DNA of 7,566 nucleotides from Acetobacteraceae bacterium (GTDB taxonomy: Bacteria > Pseudomonadota > Alphaproteobacteria > Acetobacterales > Acetobacteraceae), in NCBI GenBank assembly GCA_003164305.1, contig PLSZ01000173.1, positions 762-8,327 of the forward strand. Direction: 5' to 3'. Within the stretch, counting starts at the first letter, position 1, and the number at the start of each line of letters is the position of its first letter. The notes under the pieces were generated by a model. The model saw only the letters and a list, made by a program, of their open reading frames with translations, ran no database searches and was not told the origin of the DNA. Of this stretch, positions 1-6,720 are shown piece after piece. Made by a program: the position numbers and the translations under genes.

Positions 1-2575
1 TTTCCTTACCGGACTTGCTGCCGTTTGAAAGGATCGTGCCTTCGAGCAGGATGAACTGCGAGGAGACCGTGCCGAAGCCGCCGGTCGTGCTGCCGCCGTT
101 CTCGATGAAGACCGTCGGATCGAGCACGCCGCCTTCCAGCACCACGCCGCCCTGTAGGTTCACCACCGACGCGTTGACCACCGCCCCTGGACCGACGGTC
201 AGGTCGCCCGTGCCAAGCGCGGTGCCGATGTTCAACTGTCCGGATATCGAGAGTTTCGATCCATTCCCCGACACCACCAGCGCGCCCGAACTGTCCGTCT
301 GCGACCCGATCGTCAGAGACGCCGCCGAGAACGTCGCCCCGTTCAGCACCGACAGCACGCCCGTGCCGTCGTCCGCCACCGTCGCCGCGTTGGTGACCAG
401 CAATTCGCTGCCCGCGCCCGACACGCTGATCTGCGCCACCGCCGAGGCCACGTTCGCAGCGTCCAGCGACCCCGCGGTGACCGTCGCTTCGCTGCCAACG
501 TTCAGCACGCCGGACGCCGCGACGCCCACGTCGAGCAGACCTCCGACTTTCCAATTGGAGCCTGCTCCAGACACATTGACAGAGGAATCGCTGGCGGCGG
601 CGGCGTTGGCGATGACCGCGCCCGCGGCGCTCGATCCGGTGCCGGGGGCCGTCGTCACCGTTGCGCCGCCCGAGATCGACAGCGAGCCCAGACCCGCGTC
701 GCCGACGACGAAGCGGCCGATGTTGGCCAGCAGGGACTTCGATCCCGACACCGTCGCCGCGCCGGAGCCGCCGGCCAGTTGGGCGATGTCGAAGCCCTCG
801 GAGGGATCCAGCGCCAAGTCGTTGCCAGTTCGTAAGGTGCCCTGATTCGTGACCGCCAACGTTCCGGAGCCGGATTGTCCGACGTTCAACTGACCGGTCA
901 ACGTCGCCGACGATCCGGTGCCGGTCACCAACAACGAGCCACCGCCGCCAGCGGACAGGCCCAGAACCGCCGCCGGCAGCGAGCCGCCCGCCGCGGCGCT
1001 GGCACTCGCCCCGTCGCTGACGGTCAGCGCGCCGCTGGCGGTATCGCCGACGATCAGTTCGCCCGCCGACTTCCAGGTGGAGCCGAGGCCATCGACCGTC
1101 ACCAGCACGGCCTGAGCCGCCGCACCGGAGATGCTGTCGAAGGCGCCGAGACCGCTGATGGAAGCGCCGCCGTTGACCAGCAGAACGCCGCCTTGCCCGA
1201 CGGTCACGCCAGTCGCGGCGCTCAGGCTGGCGGCCGAGGTGACGTCCCACGAAGCGTTGCCGCCGAATTGCAGCACCGCCGCGGTGCCGGCGCCGGTGAT
1301 CGTGCCGCCGCCGTTCAGAAACTGCGCGGTGTCGGTCGCGTTGGGCGCGGACTGTGCCGGGTTCAGGCTGTCGGTCAGATCGTTCCAGTCCGTCGCGGTG
1401 GCGAAGCTGGCCCCCGAGGCGCCGATCCAGGACAGGGTGCGTGGCGTCAGGGTGACCGTGGCCTCCCGCAGACCGATCGCGCCGAGCACCATCGTATCGA
1501 GGTTGGAAATCGTTCCCGCGGTTCCGGTCGTGATGAAGGCGTCGAACGAGTCGGCCGGAACGTTGTGCGTCCCCGACGACGCCCAATCGCCGGCGTCGCC
1601 GCCGAGCGAGCCGATGTTGTTGAAATAGCCCAGAGCGGTCGTGCCGTTATTGAGGGAGAAATAATCCGCCGGACCGGCCACCAGCGCGGGCGTGTTGGCG
1701 GCCTTGAACCGATACAGGTCCAGAATGGAGTAGAGCGTCTGGCCACCCTGGACAGAACCCAGAAGCGCGGCGCGGCCGAAATTCTCGGCGATTTCATGCT
1801 CGATCGCGCCAACCGCGCCGATCTCTCCGACGATCGACTGGTTGGACAGGTTGTAGTCCAGGATCGCGCCATCCGCGACGGTGTTGATGTACACGGTGCC
1901 CGCCGCCGAAGGCCCGGCGACGCTGAGCCCCAGAACATCCGCCTGCGCGGAGGTCTCCAGGATCTGCCCACCGTTGGTCGGATCGGTCGCGGGCAAATTC
2001 AGCAGGCCGGATGTCGCGGACAGCAGTGACGCGTAGCTGCCCAGGCCGGTGAGGCTGTAGGAACTCGCCGCCGCGCCGCCGCCGATCCCTTGATAGTTGA
2101 AATCGAGCGTCACATCGACGGTGGTGATCGTCGTCCCGTTGATCACGTCGCCGACCGGAACGCTGCTGGTCCAATAGGTTTCGTAATAACCGATGGCGAC
2201 GTTGACCGCGCCCTCGATCTCGGCCGCGGTGGTGGTGTCGATGCCCAGTCCGGTCAGACTCGTGATGCTGGTGCCAAATACCGGGGTGATTACCAGTGGC
2301 GCGTAAATCACCGAACTCGTGGTGATGGAGACGCCGGACAGCACGGCAGCCGACGTGCCGGCTTCCGACGTGTCCGAAACAATTCCGGCGGCGGACGTCA
2401 TCGTGAACGAAGGGACCTCGGACGGCGCGGCCGCCGCGATCGCGGGGTTAGCAGTCTGTATCGGTACCGATACGACCGCCCGATCGAAAATCGTGTCATC
2501 CGGCGAAACCACACCGTCAGACTGAAAATCGCCAAACGAGCCAATTGTCCCGCCTTGCGCGAACAACGATTTCAT
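1..2575 (-). CDS. Partial large secreted/surface protein: metalloprotease-like domain (NF038122-like) plus T5SS/PEP-CTERM-type beta repeats
   Basis: The minus frame is open from ATG 2575-2573 to the window edge: 858 codons, no stop, so the C-terminus is missing. An in-frame TAA lies upstream, and a weak Shine-Dalgarno-like GGGGA (2587-2583) sits 7 nt before the ATG; TTG at 2578 is an alternative start. Residues about 85-370 resemble NF038122-type metalloproteases: an Ala-rich helix and YYETYW (about 117-135), the zinc-site-like HEIAE (His260, Glu261, Glu264) followed by NFGR, then LDLYRF, DYFSLNNG, GDAGDWA and SFDAF blocks. Residues 380-425 (SWIGASG...DWND...DTAQF) look like the lead-in of T5SS/PEP-CTERM repeats. 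At least seven beta repeats follow, starting near residues 440, 492, 548, 607, 666, 716 and 766, with pattern VxVSGxGSxW...LxVGxxGxGxLxVxxGAxV. The N-terminus has no classical signal peptide. The protein is probably extracellular, but the export route (autotransporter barrel, PEP-CTERM or type I) depends on the unseen C-terminus. Family assignment is from memory of motifs. Confidence 0.85.
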   Translation of the reverse strand, partial: MKSLFAQGGTIGSFGDFQSDGVVSPDDTIFDRAVVSVPIQTANPAIAAAAPSEVPSFTMTSAAGIVSDTSEAGTSAAVLSGVSITTSSVIYAPLVITPVFGTSITSLTGLGIDTTTAAEIEGAVNVAIGYYETYWTSSVPVGDVINGTTITTVDVTLDFNYQGIGGGAAASSYSLTGLGSYASLLSATSGLLNLPATDPTNGGQILETSAQADVLGLSVAGPSAAGTVYINTVADGAILDYNLSNQSIVGEIGAVGAIEHEIAENFGRAALLGSVQGGQTLYSILDLYRFKAANTPALVAGPADYFSLNNGTTALGYFNNIGSLGGDAGDWASSGTHNVPADSFDAFITTGTAGTISNLDTMVLGAIGLREATVTLTPRTLSWIGASGASFATATDWNDLTDSLNPAQSAPNATDTAQFLNGGGTITGAGTAAVLQFGGNASWDVTSAASLSAATGVTVGQGGVLLVNGGASISGLGAFDSISGAAAQAVLVTVDGLGSTWKSAGELIVGDTASGALTVSDGASASAAAGGSLPAAVLGLSAGGGGSLLVTGTGSSATLTGQLNVGQSGSGTLAVTNQGTLRTGNDLALDPSEGFDIAQLAGGSGAATVSGSKSLLANIGRFVVGDAGLGSLSISGGATVTTAPGTGSSAAGAVIANAAAASDSSVNVSGAGSNWKVGGLLDVGVAASGVLNVGSEATVTAGSLDAANVASAVAQISVSGAGSELLVTNAATVADDGTGVLSVLNGATFSAASLTIGSQTDSSGALVVSGNGSKLSISGQLNIGTALGTGDLTVGPGAVVNASVVNLQGGVVLEGGVLDPTVFIENGGSTTGGFGTVSSQFILLEGTILSNGSKSGKE

Positions 2576-2603
2576 CAACCCATCCCCGATTAAACCGGCC
2601 CCT

Positions 2604-2632
2604 GTTTACCGGCGCCTCGGCGAAAGGTAAAC
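2604..2632. repeat. Inverted repeat GTTTACC/GGTAAAC in the leader of the surface-protein gene
   Basis: GTTTACC (2604-2610) and GGTAAAC (2626-2632) are perfect 7-bp inverted arms. The 15-nt spacer holds a second small dyad, CGCC (2613-2616) with GGCG (2619-2622). It lies between the AT-rich -10 region and the start codon at 2575 and includes the predicted transcription start, so a DNA operator is as likely as an RNA hairpin. No T-run follows on either strand, so a terminator is unlikely. Confidence 0.4.
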
Positions 2633-2634
2633 GC

Positions 2635-2663
2635 ATTTTAATTTAAATTCGTGGAACTTTCAG
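2635..2663 (-). promoter_or_regulatory. Candidate sigma70-type promoter of the metalloprotease/repeat protein
   Basis: Reading the minus strand, CTGAAA (2663-2658, 4 of 6 to TTGACA) is followed after exactly 17 nt by TAAAAT (2640-2635, 5 of 6 to TATAAT). This lies in the only AT-rich patch of the intergenic region. Transcription would begin near 2628, leaving a leader of about 50 nt. The -35 element falls inside a perfect 14-bp palindrome, so a bound regulator could block it. Inferred from consensus matching only. Confidence 0.4.
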
Positions 2664-2676
2664 GCCTGAAACCTCC
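2653..2676. promoter_or_regulatory. Palindromic operator candidate (TTTCAGGCCTGAAA)
   Basis: Positions 2658-2671 form a perfect 14-bp palindrome, TTTCAGGCCTGAAA. After two unpaired positions on each side the symmetry continues with GGA (2653-2655) and TCC (2674-2676), so 20 of 24 bases are symmetric. It overlaps the candidate -35 element of the minus-strand gene and lies between two divergent genes, as expected for a dimeric repressor or activator site. No regulator gene is visible in the window. Confidence 0.4.
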
Positions 2677-2827
2677 AATGTCCATCCGCCGAAGCTGGAA
2701 ATGAGGTTGTAACCCGGCTTGACCGAATGATCTGAAAACAGCCCCTGGTACGATCGCCGCCACGAGCCGTTCCCGTTCAGCCATTTCCCCATCGCATGCG
2801 GCCTGATGGCTCGGAGTCCCGGAATCG

Positions 2828-4018
2828 TTGGTCGAACGTCACTTTCATCCCGTTGTCCGCCTGGGTTTCGCGATCGCGACGATCCTGCTTTGCCTGGCCG
2901 CCATTGAGATGGCGATGCGGTGGCGCGACTGGCCACGGCCGGTGCTCAGCGGCTGGCGCGCGTCGATGAACCCAGTGGCCAATCAGCCAGGAATCAACCA
3001 AACGGGGCTCAACCAGACAGGGATCAGCCAGGCGGGTACGAATCCGGCGGGGACGAACCAGGCGGGACCGATCAACCAATACGGCTGGCGAGGGCAACCG
3101 AGCCAACAACGGCATTACGACGACTTCGTGGTCGTGCTGACCGGGGGCGCCGCGGTGGAATGCCTCGCCTGCGCGCCGGACGAAACCTCGGACGTGATCC
3201 TGGAACGCGCGCTGCGCCGCTATAATCCGAACGCGCGGGTGGTGACTCTGGGCAGCACCGGATATGGCCAGGATCAGCAATACCTCGCGCTCCACGAGTA
3301 TTTCGCCCGCGAACACGCCGATCTCGTCATCGACTGGGCTTTTCCCGCGCCCGACGTGCCGGCGAACACCTTCCGTTCCGGGCCGGAGCAGCCCGGGAAG
3401 CTCGCGCTGAAACCGACCTTCGCTTACGTGAACAACGATATTCTCGGACCGACCGAGATGATCGGCTGGCCGATCTACTCCACGAAGCTTTCAACCCTGT
3501 TGCGTCCGCTGCTGATCGACGTCGATCGCAACTGGACGATATTACTGCCACAGCCCGATCCTGGCGCCAGCAGCCCTCCGGCGGGCGTCCAGCCGCGGGA
3601 GCACGTCGATGAGCCGCTCGAACAGCAACGCGGCGAATGGTCGATCTGGTTGACGCCGCGGCCGGCCCGCGTCAGCTACGGCATCGATCTGACCCGGGCC
3701 TTGTTCCGCCATATGCGGGAGTTATCGCAGTTGCGCGGCTCCCGCTTCGTCGTGCTGCTGACGCCGTCGCCCGCCGACGCGCAAACCGAAACGCCGGTCG
3801 CGCTGGAGCACGCGGGTCACTGGTTCGTAGCCGATCCCGCCGCGCGCGACGCCGCCATCGCCCAACTGACCGAAGGGTACAACCCGATCACGCTGCCTCC
3901 GGACGGGACCCGGGACGCCCCGCCCGAAGCGGAACGCCGGATCATGGCGCGGCTGGCTGAGGCGCTTCAGCGGCGCGATCTGTTGACGCCGCCGCCGATC
4001 GTTCGCCAGCGGCACTGA
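2828..4018 (+). CDS. Membrane-anchored SGNH/GDSL-hydrolase-like protein, probably catalytically dead
   Basis: 396 aa from TTG 2828. The frame is closed by TGA at 2804-2806 and has no earlier ATG or GTG; GGAG at 2813-2816 may be a distant ribosome site. Residues 10-31 form one transmembrane anchor, so the rest should be periplasmic. Residues 52-81 are six NQxGx-like pentads. INQYGWRG (82-89, roughly) matches the strand before the hydrolase fold in membrane-anchored SGNH proteins. The fold then follows: DFVVVLTGGA (99-108), DETSDVILERAL, VVTLGSTGYGQDQQYLAL (138-155), ADLVIDWAFPAPD (164-176), LTRALFRHMRELS...RFVVLLTPS (288-314) and DGT...[11 protein letters not shown] (359-380). At the positions of GDS, ND and DGHxxxxGH I read GGA (106-108), PD (175-176) and DGT (359-361), so Ser, Asn and His all appear lost. 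The role is unknown; a structural or carbohydrate-binding relative of acyl-ester hydrolases is plausible. Its last 77 bp overlap the convergent channel gene. Confidence 0.75.
   Translation: MVERHFHPVVRLGFAIATILLCLAAIEMAMRWRDWPRPVLSGWRASMNPVANQPGINQTGLNQTGISQAGTNPAGTNQAGPINQYGWRGQPSQQRHYDDFVVVLTGGAAVECLACAPDETSDVILERALRRYNPNARVVTLGSTGYGQDQQYLALHEYFAREHADLVIDWAFPAPDVPANTFRSGPEQPGKLALKPTFAYVNNDILGPTEMIGWPIYSTKLSTLLRPLLIDVDRNWTILLPQPDPGASSPPAGVQPREHVDEPLEQQRGEWSIWLTPRPARVSYGIDLTRALFRHMRELSQLRGSRFVVLLTPSPADAQTETPVALEHAGHWFVADPAARDAAIAQLTEGYNPITLPPDGTRDAPPEAERRIMARLAEALQRRDLLTPPPIVRQRH
2981..3070 (+). repeat. Six tandem 15-bp units encoding NQxGx pentapeptides
   Basis: Six consecutive in-frame 15-bp units encode NQPGI, NQTGL, NQTGI, SQAGT, NPAGT and NQAGP (residues 52-81). 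A partial unit, NPVA, precedes them and INQYG follows. Units differ at third positions and in several residues, so the array is old or selected rather than a fresh slippage product. The pattern is not the A(D/N)Lxx pentapeptide-repeat fold. It lies between the membrane anchor and the hydrolase-like domain, so a flexible, polar periplasmic linker is the simplest reading. Confidence 0.85.
3942..4018. other. 77-bp tail-to-tail overlap of two coding sequences
   Basis: The plus gene ends with TGA at 4016-4018, while the minus channel gene ends with TGA read at 3944-3942, so both strands code over 77 bp. The overlapped parts are the last 25 residues of the SGNH-like protein (its predicted final helix and a TPPP tail) and the Ala/Pro/Ser-rich end of the channel. 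There is no room for a conventional terminator between them, so transcripts probably extend into each other. Confidence 0.85.
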
Positions 4019-6428
4019 CCCCGGGGGGGCTCGTCGCGGTGGGAGTGACCCCGGCGGGACCGGTGATCACGGCGCCGGCGGGCGGCCAGGCCGCGCCATC
4101 CGCATGGGCTTCCGTTGGCAGCCGCAAAGCGGAGAACGAGGTCGCCAACCCCACCATCTGAAAGCGCTGCTGCATCCGGCGATTGTACTCGCGGCTCACC
4201 GGCCAGCGGCCGAACGGCGTGCACATGATCCGGCATTTGATCTGCACCGCCGTGTCGGTAAACCGATCGACCCCCCAGACCTCCAACTCGTCGAGGATGA
4301 CGTCGCTCCAGGCCTCTTCCTCGCGCATTTCGCGTACGATGGCGCGCATCGTCTCGATCACGCGATCGACATTCTCATTCGCGGCGATGTTGGCGGTGAT
4401 CACGGCGCGGCTGTAATCGCGAGTCATGTTGACCACGGTCGTCACGGCGCTGAACGGCATGACCACAACCGAGCCATCCTCGGTGCGCAACCGGATGGTC
4501 CGCACGGACAGGCTTTCCACCACACCCACCTGATCGCCCACTTTCACGACGTCGCCGACCTGCATGGTGTTTTCCAGCAGCAGGAACACGCCGGTAATCA
4601 CGTCCTGCACCAGCTTCTGGGAGCCAAAGCCGATCGCCACGCCGACGATGCCGGCGCCGGCCAGCAAAGGCGCGATATCGACGCCGATCTCGCTCAGCAC
4701 CATCAGCCCGGCGACGACCGCGACGGTGATCGCCAGCGCGGCGCGGATCAGCGGCATCAGCGTCCGTAACCGCGCCGTGCGGGCAGCCTGGGCGTCCCTT
4801 CGAAGCGTGTCCAAATGCATCTGGATCGCGATGTTGACGCCTTCCCACACCGCGAACGCCAGCACGATCGTGACCGCCAGGGTGCAGAACCCGGACACGA
4901 CGCGATGCCCGACCTCACTGGTCAGCAGCCAGTTCAGGCCGCCCAATCCATACAGCTGCAACAGCGCCAGCAGCGCGAGTACGTTGGTCACCAGCCGCAC
5001 CAGACGGCGCAAAGCGGGATGGTAAGCGCTGAGCCGCAGCCGGACGGAATGCTCCGGAGAGGCGGCGCTGAGGGTGCCCACTGCGTCGGGGGCGATCGGT
5101 GCGAGCAACGCCATGATGGCCAGACGCGCGACCTCCGCCGCCACGATGACCGCCACCGTCGCGGTGAAATACCACAGCGTGCGAGCCATCGCGTCCGGAG
5201 CGCGCAGGGCCCAGGACAGCCAGCTCGCGGCCAGCAGGAACAGGGCAGCCCAGTACCAGTAGCGTGCGAGCCCGTTGCGGAAGCGGGACAGCAGGCTGGT
5301 GGTCTCGGGCGGCGTGCTGAGCCAGCGGCGCACCGAACGCCGCCGCTGCACGACGATGATGGCGAGGCAGACGGTCAGCGCCAGCCCGACCGCCTTCTGC
5401 AAAGCGTCGTGCGCCGACGCGGACAGGCCGAGCAGCAGCGCGACCTCGCCCAAAGCGTAACCTGGAACCGCGATCAGGATCAGGCGCCGGCCCCAGCGCA
5501 ACAGGTACGCGCCGACCGAACCTCGCAGCGGCAGCACTTTGAGGCCGGGCGGCTCGGGCATGAACAGCAGCGTCAGGATCGCCAGCAGCGTCTGGCAGAC
5601 GGCGATCGCTTCGAGCACCGCGATGATGATCAGCCGCGTGTCCGGCGACCCACCCAGACCCGAGGCGGCGACGGCGTGGCCAATGACCAGCAAGGCGAGT
5701 ACCGGCACCATCTGTAACGCGAACCGGGCGATACCGAGGCCGGTCCGCCGCACGGAGGTGTGGGGACGGCGGCGTTGCGGGGCCTCGATGGCGCCCAGTT
5801 CGGCGCGGTCCTCCGGGTCGTCGTCCTCCTCGGCGTGGGAGGGGGATTGGAGGCGGCCGAGATACAGCACGCGCGCCAGCGGCCGGCGCAACAGATACCG
5901 CAGCGCGAGGGCCACGCCGCCGGCGAGGACCAGCGTGACCGCCAGACGCCACGCCGCGTCGGCCAATAGTTGCTGGCCGAGGGGGTTGGTGACCATCACG
6001 ACCAGCCAGCCCCAGAGCAGCGGCACGCTCTGTACCGCCTTGAGCGCCCTTGGCACGCTATCCGCCGCCTCACTCATAAACGACGACGCGGTCAACAATA
6101 CCTGGGCGCCCAGACTGTCAGGCTCCAACTGGATCGAGGGGCCAGCCGGGATGGCGGGCGCGGGAGTGGCCGGGGCGGCGGTGGGGGACGCGGGGGGTGG
6201 ATCGACGGCGGGCTGACTTTTGACCAGAGCCTCCAGCGTCGCCGCGAACGCCGCGCGTTTCTTCGGGTCGTTCAGGGTGTCAAGAGCGGCGCGCGCCTGC
6301 TCTGGCGTCAGGGCAAGCGTGGCTTGCGTCGCCAGCTGCGGGGTGGGCTTCGGTTCCGCGTGCGCCGCCGTCGGCGGGAACCCGGCCAGGGAGACGGCGA
6401 TCAGAAGCCAGAGACATCGGCGGAGCAT
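3942..6428 (-). CDS. MscS-family mechanosensitive ion channel, YbiO-like architecture
   Basis: 828 aa from ATG 6428, without a clear Shine-Dalgarno. Residues 1-24 form a signal peptide ending AHA. A periplasmic part (25 to about 130) contains a Pro/Ala-rich stretch (72-97). About a dozen hydrophobic segments follow between about 136 and 605. The MscS core is clear: pore helix [19 protein letters not shown] (588-606), then [13 protein letters not shown] (608-620), the beta domain [20 protein letters not shown] (624-643) with [15 protein letters not shown] (657-671), and the alpha/beta cytoplasmic vestibule to about residue 770. The final 60 residues are Ala/Pro/Ser-rich and probably disordered. 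Known MscS channels open under membrane tension to release solutes during hypo-osmotic shock. The signal peptide, many extra helices and the QDVITGVF sequence resemble E. coli YbiO (about 740 aa), but orthology is not proven. It is transcribed divergently from hslV; its 3' end overlaps the SGNH-like gene. Confidence 0.93.
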   Translation of the reverse strand: MLRRCLWLLIAVSLAGFPPTAAHAEPKPTPQLATQATLALTPEQARAALDTLNDPKKRAAFAATLEALVKSQPAVDPPPASPTAAPATPAPAIPAGPSIQLEPDSLGAQVLLTASSFMSEAADSVPRALKAVQSVPLLWGWLVVMVTNPLGQQLLADAAWRLAVTLVLAGGVALALRYLLRRPLARVLYLGRLQSPSHAEEDDDPEDRAELGAIEAPQRRRPHTSVRRTGLGIARFALQMVPVLALLVIGHAVAASGLGGSPDTRLIIIAVLEAIAVCQTLLAILTLLFMPEPPGLKVLPLRGSVGAYLLRWGRRLILIAVPGYALGEVALLLGLSASAHDALQKAVGLALTVCLAIIVVQRRRSVRRWLSTPPETTSLLSRFRNGLARYWYWAALFLLAASWLSWALRAPDAMARTLWYFTATVAVIVAAEVARLAIMALLAPIAPDAVGTLSAASPEHSVRLRLSAYHPALRRLVRLVTNVLALLALLQLYGLGGLNWLLTSEVGHRVVSGFCTLAVTIVLAFAVWEGVNIAIQMHLDTLRRDAQAARTARLRTLMPLIRAALAITVAVVAGLMVLSEIGVDIAPLLAGAGIVGVAIGFGSQKLVQDVITGVFLLLENTMQVGDVVKVGDQVGVVESLSVRTIRLRTEDGSVVVMPFSAVTTVVNMTRDYSRAVITANIAANENVDRVIETMRAIVREMREEEAWSDVILDELEVWGVDRFTDTAVQIKCRIMCTPFGRWPVSREYNRRMQQRFQMVGLATSFSALRLPTEAHADGAAWPPAGAVITGPAGVTPTATSPPGVSAAGERSAAASTDRAAEAPQPAAP

Positions 6429-6516
6429 GGGACGGGAGCGACCACGAACCGGCCGCGCCGGTCAATTGGAATGTGCCGAGAGGCAGGCGTTGGGGCTCCG
6501 CCTCGGCCCTCTCAAA

Positions 6517-6622
6517 CGTCATCCTCCGGCTCGACCCGAGGATCGGCCCGTGCAGGCACGTTGTCCGGCTTCTGACTTCCTTGGCGCGTCGAGAGATCCT
6601 CGGGTCGAGCCCGAGGATGACG
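6517..6622. repeat. 28-bp inverted repeat pair, alphaproteobacterial palindromic-repeat type
   Basis: The left arm 6517-6544 and right arm 6595-6622 are reverse complements at 27 of 28 positions (the exception is position 11 of the left arm, C for G), with a 50-nt spacer. The right arm is itself palindromic around CCTCGGGTCGAGCCCGAGG, with 7-bp half-arms. Similar GTCATCCTCGGG...CCCGAGGATC units are dispersed in many alphaproteobacterial genomes, where they produce spurious 'DPRVEPEDD' peptides. It sits between divergent promoters, so it is not a terminator of either neighbour. It may instead be a REP/MITE-like insertion that now contributes a stem to a 5' leader. The spacer carries a small CGTGC/GCACG dyad (6549-6560) and no gene. 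Confidence 0.85.
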
Positions 6623-6623
6623 G

Positions 6624-6647
6624 GGGGAGGCGAACATGTTCCTCCCC
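6624..6647. promoter_or_regulatory. Dyad with GAACATGTTC core upstream of hslV
   Basis: A perfect 10-bp palindrome, GAACATGTTC (6632-6641), is flanked by GGGGAG (6624-6629) and CTCCCC (6642-6647). These form one hairpin with a 2-nt bulge. It begins just after the right arm of the 28-bp inverted repeat and ends 73 nt before hslV. It could be an operator or a structured part of the hslV leader. No terminator-like T-run follows. Confidence 0.35.
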
Positions 6648-6720
6648 GTCGCTTGCCTCCTGTCGCCCCCCGAACGGCCGGGGTTGTGTAACGGCCATCC
6701 AGCCTCCATCTGTGCCCGTC

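Larger units (their letters stand above)
6429..6720. other. Divergent intergenic region between the channel gene and hslV
   Basis: These 292 bp must hold the promoters of both flanking genes, but I cannot place either with confidence. TTGACC (minus strand, 6465-6460) could be a -35 for the channel gene, yet nothing like a -10 lies 16-18 nt downstream. CTTG at 6652-6655 is followed only by C-runs, a poor heat-shock promoter match. Small dyads are CCGGC/GCCGG (6449-6461) and the nested stem GAGAGG (6478-6483)/CCTCTC (6508-6513) with GGCG/CGCC inside. The 6517-6622 inverted repeat and the 6624-6647 hairpin, listed separately, fill most of the rest. Confidence 0.6.

Noticed and set aside
15..845. 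Plus-strand Pro/Ser/Thr/Ala-rich open frame
   Set aside because: It mirrors the repetitive minus-strand gene, has no family similarity I can see and ends without a partner gene.
6..1586. Long arginine- and glycine-rich open frame on the minus strand
   Set aside because: It is a shifted frame of the beta-repeat gene. The composition is that of GC-rich antiframe translation, while the alternative minus frame gives coherent domains over all 858 codons.
2643..2792. Possible 49-aa minus-strand ORF in the divergent intergenic region (starts MGKWLNG, ends GLKVPRI)
   Set aside because: It has no ribosome binding site, no recognisable family, and it would cover the palindromic operator and -35 candidate of the downstream gene. 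The somewhat protein-like composition is noted, but chance is likelier.
4104..4769. His- and Asp-rich plus-strand frame opposite the channel gene
   Set aside because: It is an antisense shadow of the MscS core, which is well conserved on the minus strand.
4915..5952. 345-codon Arg/Ala-rich minus-strand frame
   Set aside because: It is an out-of-frame shadow of the channel gene, whose transmembrane segments are read in the other minus frame.
6517..6622. Inverted repeat as a CRISPR unit or rho-independent terminator
   Set aside because: There are only two inverted copies with one spacer, no direct-repeat array and no T-run. Both adjacent genes start here, so there is no transcript to end.
6652..6680. 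Heat-shock (sigma32-like) promoter for hslVU beginning CTTG
   Set aside because: Only CTTG matches. The -10 side is a C-run followed by GAACGG with no CCCATnT-like element.
6220..6720. In-frame upstream extension of hslV
   Set aside because: The frame is open but crosses the 5' end of the channel gene and the palindromic repeat and has no HslV similarity. HslV pre-sequences are short.
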